From Cokeromyces recurvatus (Eukaryota; Mucoromycota; Mucoromycetes; Mucorales; Mucoraceae): DNA of 64,000 bases. Shown in pieces: positions 26,501-39,498 of this stretch. The first letter of the stretch is position 1, and the number at the start of each line of letters is the position of its first letter. A program made the translations under genes and the position numbers. The notes beneath the pieces were generated by a model that was not told the DNA's origin, ran no database searches, and worked only from the letters and a program-made list of their open reading frames with translations. The DNA lies in NCBI RefSeq assembly GCF_025118155.1, contig NW_026251394.1:744001-808000 (forward strand), in the 5' to 3' direction.

Positions 26501-27830
26501 TTAATACTGATTCCTCTAATGCAGAAAAACCTAACGAACCTTCTAACAAGCGTATTAGTTATAACCCTTTTGCTACATTTTCTGCATTCTCTGCTACAAA
26601 AGCTAGCTCTAAAGATGATACTGACTCTGAGGATGATGGTTGGGACGATGGTCATGATGATTCAGAAGATGAAAATGAATTCCCTGCTGCTGGTAGTGCT
26701 AAAAATTTGGCTGGTAAGCTATTTAGTGCTATAAGTAAAATTTCAGATATTGGTAAGTTAATTTGAGTTTAATTTAATGAGTTTGTTGTTTACATATTTG
26801 TTAAATTTAGCAACTGTACCTGCAACATCCCCTAAACCTAATGAAGCAGACTTTACACATTCTAATACGGCATCTAATAATACTCCATCTGTGTCTGTAG
26901 CTAACAATAACATCTCTACGCCACCACCCCCACCTGCTCCACCTGCTCCACCTGCTCCTGTAGCTATGCCATCACCTGAAGAGGTTGTAGCGTCACCAAT
27001 TGGCGGTGATATGAGAAATGCTTTGTTAAGTCAAATCCAAAAAGGAGCTAAACTAAAGAAAGCAGTAACAAATGATCGTAGTGCTTCCTCAGTTGCTGGA
27101 AAAGTTATTGATAATGACCAAACCCCTATTCAACCTGATCATTCCCAAAATACAGCTGAGAGTATCACCCCTACACCTGTTTTTACTCCTATGTCAAGTG
27201 ATAGTTTCTTTGCAGAATTACAGGCTCGTACCATTTCTAATCCTAATGATGTCACAGAAACTGATATTAATACTGATGCAATTCCACCTGTGTCTACTGA
27301 TTCTATCACAGAACAATCACCCAAACAAGGTAGGATTTTAAACTATAAACTATAACTTTTCATTCTCTTATAAATTTTATTTAGTAGAGTTTGTCGCTCT
27401 TTGGGATTATTCTGGATCGGGGTCCGACGATCTTATCTTTGCACAAGATGATATTATTCTAGTTCAAGATAGCAATGAATCTGAAGATTGGTGGTATGGT
27501 ACTTTGCAAAAGAATGGGAAAACTGGCTACTTTCCTAAAAACTATGTACAACCAAAGTCTGAAGGTAAATTAATGTGATAGTGTGTATACGCATTTTTTT
27601 TAAAAAAAAAAAAATATTTTCTAACCTTTCATACAGTTCCACCTGAATTAGATATTAAAGCAAAAGCTTTATATGATTTTGAAGGACCTAAAGGACAAGG
27701 TTGTTTAGATCTGAAGTTAGGTGAAATAATCACTATCCTTGTTAAAGAAAATGATGACTGGTGGAAGGCTAGATCTGAGGATGGTACCCGTGAAGGCCTA
27801 GTACCTGTCAATTATGTGGAACAAATTTAA
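23578..27830 (+). CDS. PAN1/EDE1/intersectin-like endocytic scaffold (EH-EH-coiled coil-SH3-SH3)
   Basis: Scaffold for clathrin-mediated endocytosis and actin patch assembly. Eight exons, 23578-23617, 23674-23769, 23826-23889, 23950-25849, 25909-26752, 26811-27329, 27385-27564 and 27637-27830, close in frame at 1278 aa. EH domain 1 covers about residues 14-105 (LTQNDQAKFEQLF, LAKIWDLASIA, LTFPEFAVAMFL). EH domain 2 covers about 195-290 (SPEDRQRYREIFNAW, DLMKIWKLADRDNKGSLDEDEF). Then come coiled coils (about 390-640 and 720-830, rich in E, K, Q, R), APP proline repeats near 860 and 970, and an acidic patch with DDGWDD. SH3 domain 1 is about 1155-1212 (ALWDYSGSGSDDLIF, WWYGTL, GYFPKNYV) and SH3 domain 2 about 1218-1278 (KALYDFEGPKGQGCLDL, WWKARS, GLVPVNYVEQI). 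Canonical yeast PAN1 has EH, coiled coil and proline-rich parts but no SH3 domains. Confidence 0.9.
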
Positions 27831-28071
27831 TCTTTAATACATACTCAATACATTTTTATAAAGCTACATAATGTGCTTGTATATACTCTTTATTAATATG
27901 GTATATCATCATTTTATCTGCTTCAGAGCATGAGTGTTAAAAAAAAAAAACAAAAAAAATCCACATTATTGATTCTAATTTTTAAGGATTGAATAATATA
28001 CTTTACACAAATGTTTAAACCAGCTTGACTGTACACAATGTATTATATTAGCCGTTCACTAGAAAACATAT

Positions 28072-28576
28072 TTAATTTATTTGGATATCTTGACAAGAAG
28101 CAAATAGCATTTCTATTTGGAACTGCATAGCATAAGTCTGGTTTAATAAACGTTTTAATTGATCATTAACACGCAATTGTTCCTAGAAAAAAAAAGAGAG
28201 AGAGAGAAAAACACAAACACATGTTAAATTTAAAAGATTCAAGAAAATCAATCATTCCTAAAAAAAATACCTTTTGTAATTTCTCTTGCTCGTTGAGGCT
28301 ATCTTTATATTTCTCTGTTTCTTTTTCTAATTCTTCATCCTTTAATTTATTGGATTCTAACCATTCTACTGTTTTCCTAAATGAATTTTTCAATTGTTCA
28401 TATTCTTTACGAGTTTTTTGAAGTTTGGCTAAATCTGGCTCGACTGTTAGAGAAGAGGCTGAAGCTGAGGAAACAGCTTGTATGATTTGTAACATAGTAT
28501 ACCATAAATTAGATAATGTTTCCAATGCAACATTGGCATTATTAAATACATTTTCTGTTAAGGTTGTAGCTGTCAT
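28072..28576 (-). CDS. Mediator subunit 30-like protein
   Basis: Two exons, 28271-28576 and 28072-28182, encode 138 aa. The protein is almost entirely helical: an N-terminal helix (LTENVFNNANVALETLSNLW), a serine-rich spacer, then a long coiled-coil region ending in RVNDQLKRLLNQTYAMQFQIEMLF. The order and spacing, with a final helix reading like the ...LKQIMDQLRNL..DINAML end of MED30, suggest this Mediator head/tail-linked subunit, which would act in RNA polymerase II transcription. The resemblance is weak in residues and stronger in layout, so another small coiled-coil protein is possible. It lies 56 bp downstream of the O-methyltransferase stop-to-start gap on the same strand and is convergent with the PAN1-like gene. 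Confidence 0.55.
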
Positions 28577-28632
28577 TATATTAATAAAAAAAAAAAAAAG
28601 TTGTACATATAAAAGAAAGATCCAAAAATTTA

Positions 28633-29654
28633 TTAATTCACTAACTTTTTACGTATTAAAGATAACCCATCAAAAATGGGGAGAATTACCATCTCAACCC
28701 TTGAATCATTTGCAATGTATTTATTAAAATTGGCCAATTTCAGTGCTGTTTTCTTAATATTCTTGGACATTTCACTAGTAGGTTCTTGCTTTTCGTATCC
28801 TGCTACTTTATGAACTTGTCCTCTATACAGCACTATAACAAAGCCATGTTAAATACAAAATGTTTATAATCTACAGAATAATTCTTACCATTATCTGTAA
28901 CAATAACTCCTCTATTAGACAATAAATCGTATTTCATGATTAATTCGTAATAATTTATATATCCACCTTTATCGGCATCTAATAATAAATATATTTGTTA
29001 TTAATGTATGTTTTCTACTTTATAGATTACAGTCAATTAGGTACCCATAAAGATCAAATCATATTGAGTCTTTAAAGAGCTTTCACCTAAAGAAATTAAA
29101 CTACAATATAATTTTTGTTATGGAAATATTCTTATCAATTTGGTCATCTATCTATCCATATATATATATATATACCTTTCATTAGCGGGCCCCTCCTTGA
29201 TTTCAATTCTGTCTTGTAAGTTAGCCATGCTTATAAAACGTTTAGCTGTTGTAATATGAACAGGATTGAGTTCAAGTGAGACTAATCTTGAATCTGGTCT
29301 CATTGCAGATCCCATAGCTATAGCTGAATATCCTGTAAATCCACCAATTTCAAGTATACGATTAGGTTGTAATAAACTAACCAAATGATAAAGAAATTTG
29401 GCCTCATTCTGGCTAATCATCATGTGAGGATTTGAAAAATTGAGTCTAGTTTCATTTAAAAGCGTATCCAATACATTTTGATACGGCTCCTTGAAAGGTG
29501 TACTTAGGTCATTGCAATATTCTTCTTCTTCAGCTCTCAATAGACCTTTTCCATTGTTACTAGCAATAGATTGATGTCGTTTTAATAACGTTTCATGTGA
29601 TTTAATTCTAGTTATAATGGGTAATACTTTTGTTGTTAATCTTGCTAAATTCAT
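28633..29654 (-). CDS. SAM-dependent O-methyltransferase, caffeoyl-CoA/COMT-like class
   Basis: Class I O-methyltransferase (Methyltransf_3 family). Four exons, 29176-29654, 29045-29100, 28889-28978 and 28633-28832, encode 274 aa. Motif I for SAM binding is ILEIGGFTGYSAIAMG at about residue 102, followed by LVSLELNPVHITTAKRF. The metal/substrate loop YDLIFMDADKGGYINYYE is assembled over two introns, then GVIVTDNVLYRGQV, and the end is EMVILPIFDGLSLIRKKL. The N-terminus (MNLARLTTKVLPIITRIKSHETLLKRHQS) is basic and hydroxylated, compatible with a mitochondrial presequence. The substrate cannot be deduced. Confidence 0.88.
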
Positions 29655-30009
29655 ATTCTTTAACCAATTATCAAAAATATAAACCCCACACTTTTTCCTA
29701 AAACAAAAAAAAAAAATAGGTAGCTGGCTGCTTTAAAAAAGTAACAAATTTTTTAGGGGATATAAATAAAAGTTTACTTTTTATACGCCATTCTATTGTA
29801 AGCATGCACATAGTTTCATATTGAATATAATATTATATATAAAGATCCCTTATAAAGGCAATGATATATGCTAATCATTTGTGTTATTATAAATTTATAA
29901 GCTATTTTATTCCATGTAATAATAATAATAATAATATATTACAGCAACTTTTTTTTTTCTCGTTTTTATCAACACAAATTCAAAAAAAAAAAAAAAAAAA
30001 AAAAAAAAA
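29655..30009. other. Intergenic region between O-methyltransferase and MFS transporter
   Basis: 355 bp with an (AAT)n stretch at about 29918-29937 and an A tract at about 29981-30009. It holds the promoter of the methyltransferase and the 3' end of the transporter; no gene is seen. Confidence 0.65.
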
Positions 30010-32240
30010 TTATAGCTTTTCCAACTCTACTTGTCGTTTAAGACGTTCTAACCTCCATTTGGGTCCATATCTTAATTCAATCACCATTGTTAACCTCGAA
30101 ATAAACAAAATTAAAGAAATAACCGTAAAAAACCAGCCAACGCCTAGACCCTGTATACCAGGCTGTACAGCCATCACAGCAGCTGCACCCAATAAGCATC
30201 TAAAGATAATCTTAGTTATTATATAAGAAATAATGATATAATGGTATAATGATATATATATATATATACGTACCGAGTAAGATTATTTGATGCTACTATA
30301 GCTGCTGAATTTTTTGGAAACAAATCGACAAGTAATGTATTTGTGGCATTGAATGTAGATGTAGAAAAATATGATACTATGATTTAACAAATAAAATGAG
30401 TAAGCCTGTTACTATATATATATATATATATATAATTAAACTGTAGTTTACATAGAGAATTAATAATGATAGGTATAGCAATATGAACCTTAAGATATAG
30501 ACACCAGCCATATAAGATTAAAGCAATATTAAAAGCTATTCCCCAAATCCAGGTGATGCCCATTCTTGCATTCTCAACTGGGAATTCTGAATCTATATTT
30601 CCTCTGGAAAAATGATAAGATTAGATTAGCATTCATTCAAAGTAGTGTAGTGTAGTGTAGTATATATAGGTGTAGGTTAGATATACCTTTTTATATGAGC
30701 TCTATCTATATTTAATGATGTAGCTATCTTTTTAAATCTCCAATTTAGTATCTTTCCAGAAGTAAATGATCCCATAGCTGCGCCAAAACCATTAGAAAGA
30801 AAACATAAACCAATATAAAAGGCATTTAATCCATAGATATTGGTAAATAAGTCAGTTAAGCTTGTTACAACACAATAAAGCCCTGCATATTGTAATGAGT
30901 TGTATAGCAAAAGAACAGCAACATCCTTTTCCCTTAGAAACCCTAAAGATTGAAACGGATTGGGTATTACAAGGAATCGATTTCTCTTTTTGATTGCAAT
31001 TGTTTGTAGTGTATGGTTATTATAATGTGATCTAGTGGTATCAAGAGTATTCATGCATGTTCTATTAGTATCGTCACTACTACAAGCTACTGTTGCATTA
31101 AAAGAGGATGAATAAAGACTTTCATGTGATTTATTAAAATTTGAATGGGTAGAAGATAATATATGACTTTTATCACTAAAATCTCTTCTCCTCCTTCTCT
31201 TTTTGAAGAACTGTATTGGTGTAGGATTAGCATAGCCTGAACCATTTCCAACAAGTGAACGCAAAGTCTCTGGAAGGAAAAATATTTGAATTAACCAGAT
31301 AGGGATAACTAGTATAGTTAAAATCCAGAATATCCATCTAATAGACATTATATGTTATTAGAGACACAATAATAATAATAATAATAATAAAACGACTTTA
31401 AACAATCTCTCTCTCTCTCTCTCTCTCTTCATTTAGTTACCTCCAACCTAATTCATTACTTACTAATCCTCCTATATTTTATTGAATGATATGTTAGGAA
31501 TAAGTTTTCAAGCGGGTCTATATATATATATATAACAATACCTAAAACAGGGCCCAAAAGTGGACCTAACATTGTCCCCATTGAAAATACGCCCATATAT
31601 CCACCTCTTTCAGCAGGTGTAGATATATCACCGATCACCCCAGCTCCCACAGCAACAGCAGAGCTTGATCCGAATGCTTGTATCATTCTCAATGAGAGTA
31701 AGCTTGCATAATTCTTTGTATTCGCCATACCAATACATGCTAATATATAAATCAAAAACGTGATTATAAAAATCGGGCGCCTCCCCCAACTATCTGCCAG
31801 ACTTCCCCAGAATGAAGGTGAAAGGCCTTGCATAACCATATACATAGTTACTGTAAGACTAACCATCCTTTCACTAACATGTAAATCCTATATATATATA
31901 TACGAGAAGTTTAGTAACATCATTTAATATAATACAACATGCTTATATATATATATATAGCTACATTTTGTATAATACTTAGGGCTGGAAAATAGATATT
32001 TGTAGAAAATGGACTAATAAACCCTAAAACTGATATAGTAGTAACGATCATAATCTTTTGTTTTCTAGATAAGATAGAATAAGGATCCATATCTGATTCT
32101 TCATTTTGGCTAGATAAATCATCCAAATATTTTTCTATTTCAATATCTTCTGGTACAATGGTGATAGAAGATGGCTTGACTTTATCTATGTCATTATTAT
32201 CGCTTTGCGTGTGAAGATCTGATCCTTCATTAGATAACAT
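30010..32240 (-). CDS. Major facilitator superfamily drug/H+ antiporter, DHA1 family (QDR/AQR1-like)
   Basis: Proton-coupled exporter of the plasma membrane. Seven exons, 31965-32240, 31542-31887, 31441-31471 (31 nt), 30687-31337, 30452-30603, 30274-30376 and 30010-30199, give 582 aa with about 12 membrane helices split by a long cytosolic loop (basic KKRRRRR, then serine/asparagine-rich). The first 60 residues are polar. DHA1 marks are motif A GSLADSWGRRPIF between helices 2 and 3, the motif C region LGPLLGPVLG, and GWRWIFWIL, rebuilt exactly across two introns. LLVDLFPKNSAA near the C-terminus is typical of the QDR/DTR1/AQR1 branch. These pumps export azoles, short-chain acids or polyamines in yeasts; the substrate here is unknown. 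Introns contain (TA)n tracts. Confidence 0.9.
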
Positions 32241-34183
32241 ATTTTTTTATTGTATGTGTACTGTTAAGAAGATAATTGTATATATATATATATATGTAAA
32301 GAAGAAGAAGAAGAAGGAAGGCACTATTCAACTTTTCTCAAAAAGTTTTGTAAAGGCAGTAGTTTTTTTTTTTTTTTTTTTTTTTTTGTTATAATTAGAA
32401 ATCAAATTAATTAGAATTGAACTATATACGTATAACCGCATTCATAATGCAGCTTCCCCCGCCATTTATATGCATTTCAGTATCTTTAAATAGAAAAGAT
32501 CTACAATACAGCTATCCTATCTTGAACATTGATTTAAGTTTGCTATTTACTAATAGAAATTTAAAAAGTGAAACTTGATTTAGAAAAAAAAACAATAATA
32601 TTAAAAGATTAGGCGTATGTGTATACATGTGAGGAAGGAAAGAGAGGGAGATACATACTCAAGTAATGCTAGTAAGTCTAACTATTATAATCAAAATATT
32701 TTAATAAACTAGATTGTATCGTATAATTACGTTTTTGATGTTAGTTCACTAAAGATATAACAAAAAATTATAGGAGCTACTTATGATGTAAGGAAGGAGA
32801 TGATAACTAAATACTTTATGATTAAGGGATATAAAAAAAAAAGGCTATAAACTTATCATAGGGGGTATCTTGTTTTTTAACAGAAAAAAATAAAAAAATT
32901 AAATAAAATAAAATAAATAATGTACAAGATCATGATGCTTAACGAGTCTATTCCAGTTAACTTAAATTTAACTACCTCAGTTATCTTATAAATTTTTCTT
33001 TATGAGTGTATTCAGCAAATAAAATAGTACAGATTGAATCATTACCTGTCATAAATATATGAGTAATACTGTATTATCTTTCAAAGTACGTCATTTAAAA
33101 AAAAAGTTATATATTAAATTATAAAGGCTCTCTTTATTATATGGCTTGAATAGCTTACATCAATGTTCTTTAAACCATCAAAATAAAAATATATAAATAT
33201 ATGCATATTTAACTTACGAAAGTATTATCCATAATATAAAATTTATACCAAGAACTTTGGTAACCGTAGACTATATGATGCCAGCAGAATGCTCTTGTTT
33301 AGTTCTGCCATTTAGTTTGCGTAAAGCAAAGATTGCTAATTATACTTTAATTGAATTATTTATCATTTATCTTTTTTTAGGGGAAGAGTACTGTTTTCTA
33401 TTTGAATATTGATGCCTTTCTATTTAAAACAGATTTGCAAACCTTTTTTTTTTGGCAATTCAGGTATTAAAAATAGACATTGATATCTTGCATGTGGGAC
33501 CTTTTTTTTTTTAAGCAATAATTAAATAAAAGACTCTGCAAGTAAAAAGATTTTAGTTTGTACTAGTAAACTGCTAAAGAGACTTTCTTCACTATGGAAT
33601 TCAATCTTCTTCTGGTTTAAAGTCTGGGTATAATAAAGGAGATATAATCCGAAATCAATGCTATTGAATAAAAAAAAATCAAGAGAAATTGATTAAACTT
33701 ATAACTCTTTTTTTTTTCTATGGAATAAAAAATAAATATAGCAATAAGAAGTCTTTTGTTTATCAGATGAAGGATATCAAGCAGAATTGTCGCCTCTAAA
33801 TTATTTGACCGCATATTAAAAAAGATAATTTTAGATTTAAAGGGTTTCAAATCTAAACAAGTACAAGGATCGTTGGTAAAGGAAACATACTTGAATTTGC
33901 AAGTAAAAAAAAAAAAAATAATAATATAAATGTCTGCTCTTTACAAAATTGACGGTATACAGCTACACTGTTGTCTATCCCTTTTTCTTTTCTTTTCTTC
34001 TTCTCCACATGTATTAAATTTAGGACTTTTGTTTTTGTTTTGTTTTGTTTTGTTTTTTTTTGTTTTGTTTTTTTTTGTTTCTTTTTACTTTTTTACTTTT
34101 TTTTTTTAACTATTTTTAAAATTAAAAAGGACTTCATAAGTAAAAATAAATATGATAAAATATGAAAAGGGGATTTTTTTGTC

Positions 34184-34217
<34 letters not shown>

Positions 34218-34440
34218 CGTAAAATGATAAAGGGTTATTAAAAAATATATGTGTATAAATATGTATATAAAAAAAAATAAAAAAAAAGTATATAAAAAAA
34301 AAAAAAATAAAAAAAATAAAAAAAATAAAAAAATAAAATAAAAAATAATAAAATAAAAAATAATAAAAAGGGAGGGAAGAAAAGAAAATCAAGTCGATAA
34401 ATGTCAGTTATTATTTAGAGAGAAGCAAATCTACTACTCT
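32241..34440. other. 2.2-kb intergenic region, no gene seen
   Basis: AT-rich DNA between the transporter and cyclin genes, with T tracts at about 32361-32387 and 34186-34217 and simple A/T/G runs around 34030-34380. The open frames here (33617-33850 and 34093-34392 minus, 33971-34165 plus) consist of F, K, Y and I only and arise from the simple sequence. Confidence 0.7.
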
Positions 34441-35540
34441 TTAGTTGTAATTCCTCCAAGATATAGGCTTTGCAGAATGAATGTAGTTTTGTGAGTAATA
34501 AGAGAAATCTTGGCAACGATTAAGACTGTAGGCAAGAGGATCCCATGAAGACTGAGACAGGTTAGTCACAGTGTAATCATTTCTGTATCCACATGCATAA
34601 CCAACAGGTGGTTGCATAGTGTATGATGATTGGCTATTAGGGAAAAATGAATCACTACATTTACGAGTGTTTTCTAACTGAAGCCTTGCAGCTGTAATTT
34701 CCCAATCCTGATAAATTGTTGGCACTGAGTTATATAATCCAAGGATTTGTAAAATGAATAAAACCAATTGCTTTTGCTGTTGAGGACCATCATAGTATGA
34801 CATTTGAGCACGTTCACGACATTCTTCCAATAAACGCTTCCAACTGTTGTATTCATGTTCACGAACAAACAAATCATAATCTAACGCTTCAAGAAATTCT
34901 GCTTCCATAATATTCAAGTCATGTACTTTCATTCCACTCACTTCTGACCAAGTTTTATTAGTAAATGTGTTATCGTCCAAAAATTTGTTAGCTATTTTTT
35001 TTTGTTCAATTAGTCATCTGTTTCTCTTCCCCTTCTTTTACTACTTCTTGTCTTACCCAACATTAACGCAACAATAAACAAACGATATTCTGAACCCTGA
35101 GCTCCTTCAATAGATGGATTAGATTGCAAAAGAATAGAAATATATTTTAGTGACAAATAGACTGCTGGTTCTTGTAACTGTGTAGCCGTAAGAACCTAAC
35201 ACAACAAATAAATACTCTAGACATGCATACACATATAATTATATATAAATACCTGAAAACAAAACTTTTTGAATGCAGGGCTTGCAGAATAAGAGAAGGA
35301 ATTATCATCGCCAAGAGGAGAATAGTGTTGAGGTTTCATCATAGTAGGCTTTCTTGATTGCCATATAAGATAAGCTAAATCATTTCCAATAACTGATCTT
35401 TCTAAAGTCAAAGCTTTGATCGTCTTTCTTGAATGCCACATCAAATACACCATTGAAGATGCAAAATCTGCAAGTTGACCTATATTTTGACATCCTGAAC
35501 TGATCAATGTTGATGATGTTGAATATATAGTGTTAATCAT
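34441..35540 (-). CDS. PCL/PAS1-like cyclin (cyclin_N, PHO80-like family)
   Basis: Regulatory partner of a cyclin-dependent kinase, probably a PHO85-type kinase by family membership. Three exons, 35253-35540, 35057-35195 and 34441-34991, give 325 aa. The cyclin box runs from about residue 80 to 185: KKFCFQVLTATQLQEPAVYLSL, then YRLFIVALMLANKFLDDNTF, TNKTWSEVSGM and LNIMEAEFLEALDYDLFV, the pattern of PCL1/PAS1 cyclins. The N-terminal 70 residues and the tyrosine- and serine-rich C-terminal third (SYYSQNYIH) have no recognised domain. The 5' side carries an A tract at 35585-35621 and no other gene for 2 kb. Confidence 0.87.
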
Positions 35541-35583
35541 AATATATCACAATTGTAGTTTGAACAAAACGACTTCCCTCCAA

Positions 35584-35624
<41 letters not shown>

Positions 35625-37630
35625 AAAAAAAAAACTATTAGAATAATCTAATTGAGATTCTTTTTAATTTCTTTTTAGAAAAAAGAAATTTAGAGAATAA
35701 GATCTCTTAAAACGTAGAGTAAATAAAAAGAGGATAAAAAAAAGGTAAGCTTTTTTTTTATTCTTTCTTTTTAAATTTAAACTTGTTATAAGAAAGAGGG
35801 AAAAGAAACCAAAGTGTTAAAAAATTGCGAAATGGAATCTTTTATTTATTAAAAAAAATTTTTTTTGAAGTTTTTGGAAAAAATTTAAAAATATTAAAAA
35901 AAAAAAAAAAAAAAATACTTTGAAACGATTCAGTGCATGGTAGAAACAGGTTGAATTTATTATCAACTTACTACAAAAAAAAAAGAAAAAAAAATAAAGC
36001 ATAAAGGTGACAAATTTAAGCATTTAAAATAATTTTCTAAAGAATGATATGCAAACCCTTATTTTAACTTGGAATATGTCATTTTTACCTTAACTATTGT
36101 TATATTTGGACCCCTTCATAAATTCTACCCTTAACAATGATAGAAAGAAAACAAAATAATATGTGTTTAGGGACAAAATTTTGCTATTAGCATAAAATAA
36201 CAAAAGAAACAAATATATCGTTTCCAATATGTATTAAACAAACTCTAGATTATTACAAGCATGTGAAAGAACAGAAAACTATTAAAAATGTACATAAATG
36301 AAAATAATAATAATAAAAAACAATACAAGCAGCAAATAGTAAATACTCTTTGGCCTGTTATTTTTCGACGTATGAATGTTTATTTTATTTTTAACTTAAC
36401 ATAATAATAAAGACCTTTTTTTTTCATTAACTTTGGGAAAAAATTTCATAAACCTCATGTGACAGGCTATTCTTTACTTTTTTTTTCTTCTTGATCTTCA
36501 CTGCACTAATATATGATAAAATAACACATAATATGTGATATATATACAATACAATACGAATACCTAAACAATCACGAATTTAAAGTTATGTAATCTTTAT
36601 TGCATCATATGAATTTTACTGTTTCACATGAATGTGACAATTCTCCTCCTTTTTAGCATTGCAGCCGTTACACAATATATTAAATATCTGTTGATCCCTG
36701 TTCTATAAAGTTCAAAACTAGCGTCCAAGTTAATAAATGGAATATAGACCAAGATAATAGAAGAAGAGGCAACAACCTAACCTAGTCAACCTCAGGAAAA
36801 TGCTGCTAAAAATATAAACCATGATTATAAATAACACGGTGACGTTAGGTAAATTCAGACAATAATAATAAAAAAAAAAAAAGGAAAGGGTGTTGTGCTG
36901 GGAATTTTATATCATTCTGTCCTTTGAGAAAGTTAAAAAAAAAAGTTCTCTGCTTTTAAATTCTATTCTAACGGATGGGGCAACAAATCCTTTTTCCTGT
37001 ATAAAAATAGTCTTCTATTTCAATTATTTTTCGTTACCACTGCGTAACTTTCAATACAAATAAACAAGCATATGATTGAGAAGTCTATTTTACTACTCAA
37101 AATTCAATGTAGATCTCAGGCATATATCTTTTTCAAGCATTTAGTATGCTATTTATACAACTCGCTTCTTTTTATTATTTCACTTATCAAAAATGAATGC
37201 TTGAAAGTTTAAAGAAAGTTCCCATACAATATAGTATTTTCTTTCAGATGTCAAAAAAAAATAGGGCTTAAATATGTAGCATAATAACTATTTGGTCCAA
37301 AATATTATAGTAATTTAACAATTTGAATATATCATAATTACTCTATTTTATCTCTTTGAATTGCTGTAAACAGTTATACTATGTCTTTCAACCGCATACA
37401 TATTTTATATTATACAACCAATTCTTTTTTTTTTAATCCAGGAAACAACAATTGTTCTTCAAATACTACTTATAAACGCCCGTATAAATTTAAACAGAAT
37501 ATCTTATTTCTATTATCACTTTTTGTATTTCGCATTTTTTTTTCTTTTTAAAAAGCGACAATATACTACAAAGAATACATTCCTCTTTTATTTCCTCTTT
37601 CTTTCTTCTGAACAACATCTTTGAAGAATC
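35541..37630. other. 2.1-kb divergent intergenic region (cyclin / COG2)
   Basis: Holds both promoters of the divergent cyclin and COG2 genes. It is AT-rich with an A tract at 35585-35621, shorter A/T runs at about 35898-35914 and 36871-36881, and a TATA-like tataaatt at 37483-37490, about 140 bp upstream of the COG2 ATG. No gene or RNA is recognised. Confidence 0.65.
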
Positions 37631-39420
37631 ATGTTCAGTTTTGGTGAAGATGAAGATGATAATTTCATTCATTCTATTAAGCCGTTACCTGAAAATGCAA
37701 TAGAACGTTCGGCATTTACAGCAAAGGAATTTGACCCTGATGTATTTCTTACATCAAGAAGACATTTGGGACTCGAACGAATGAAAACTGAACTTAATGC
37801 TCATTTAAGACGATTAAAGGCAGAGCTTGTTGAGCTCATTAATAGAGATTATCAAGATTTCATTAATTTGTCAACTAATTTAAAGGGTGTAGATAGAAAT
37901 ATTGAATCTTTAAAATCCCCACTAGCCAACATGGAGATTGAAGTCAAAGTAAGTTCTGTTATATATATACATATATATATATAGAAGGAAAGATGGAAAA
38001 AAAAATATTAATATATATTTATTTAACTCGAAATAGGAAGTTCGTAATCATTTTCAAAAAGTAATTGATGACTTGGAAGCACGATTGGGATATCGTTCTC
38101 AACTTCGAGACAGAAAGGTAAAGCTAAAATATAAGCAATATAAAAAAAAATTGGTTTTATATAACCTTTTTTTTTTTCTAGGCCGTTCTTAAATTATTAC
38201 TTAATATACATAGTTCAATAACAAAAGTAGAGGATTTGTTGGGTATAAATACTGATATTATCAAGACAAAGTTGGACAATACTGAGAATGATAATAAGTA
38301 AGTGTGCTATGAAAGTAAACTCTGATACATACTGGAAAATATAATGATTCTATTAGTTATCTTGGAAAAGGGATTGAGAGAGTGGCTATAGAATACAACC
38401 AAATGCAGCATTTAGTGCACAGAGGTAAAGATCTGGATTTCGTTATAGAAAATGAATGGAGAATTACACGTATTCGAGATACAATAGAGGAAAAGTTATC
38501 AAAGGCATTATCAGCAGCACTTTCTCAAATTAGATTAGGTGAAGTTACAAGAACCACAAAACAATCCCTGAGTCAATGTTTAAGGACATATGCTATGATT
38601 GATCAAACACAAACTGCAGAAGAGATTATCAAGGAAGAATTTGTGAAACCTTTTGCGACAAAGACTATTACTCAAAGGGCATTAGAGGAGGGACTTTGTA
38701 ATCATGATAATTCTTTAACAGTGATGTATAACAAAATACTAGCATTTGCATCAAATGATCTTCAGCCTATTCTAAATGTCACACAAAAGACCTTGAAGGG
38801 TTCAAATTATAATGTCTTGGTGAATTCATTATGGATAGAGATTATTGAAAGGATCGATAAAGAATGCAAAAGTATATTTGCTGCTGGTCAAACTGATATT
38901 TTTTACAAGGTAAAACAACCATTTTATACCATCAAAAAGATAAATACATATTTATTTGTATACGAATTCATCATTTTCTAGAATTATTCAGCTACAATAG
39001 AATTTATATCAGAATTAGAAGGACTATGTTCTTCAAAAAAATCCTTATTTTATTTTCGAAATCATGCAAGCTATCATGAATTCATGAAACGATGGCAATT
39101 ACCAGTCTATTTTCAACTAAGATTTCATGAAATTGTTAAAGATATAGAGGACGTTTTAAATAATCCAAAACAAAATTTAGCTTTGGACAATACAGAAAAT
39201 GTATCTGAAGGTAATAATAATTATATTGAAAGGGGAAAAGCATATCATTTATACATAGAAAAGATGATTTTATCCTTCCTGAGGGAAAAGCAATTATGGA
39301 AGCTATCAATCAATGTTGGTCAGATGGCGTATTTTTATATGGATTATCACACAAATTTTGGAAATTGACATTACAATTGATTAAAAGGTATCAAGCATGG
39401 ATTTTAGATGCAATCAAAAA

Positions 39421-39498
<78 letters not shown>

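Noticed and set aside
26328..26549. Minus-strand frame with a long GGA repeat, like a glycine-rich protein
   Set aside because: It is the complement of the proline-rich repeat of the PAN1-like gene.
34093..34392. 99-codon minus-strand frame rich in F, Y and K
   Set aside because: It arises from simple A/T sequence and has no start context or conserved content.
39084..39421. Apparent frameshift in COG2
   Set aside because: Removing a 53-nt GT-AG intron (39211-39263) restores one frame and conserved COG2 residues, so the gene is intact there.
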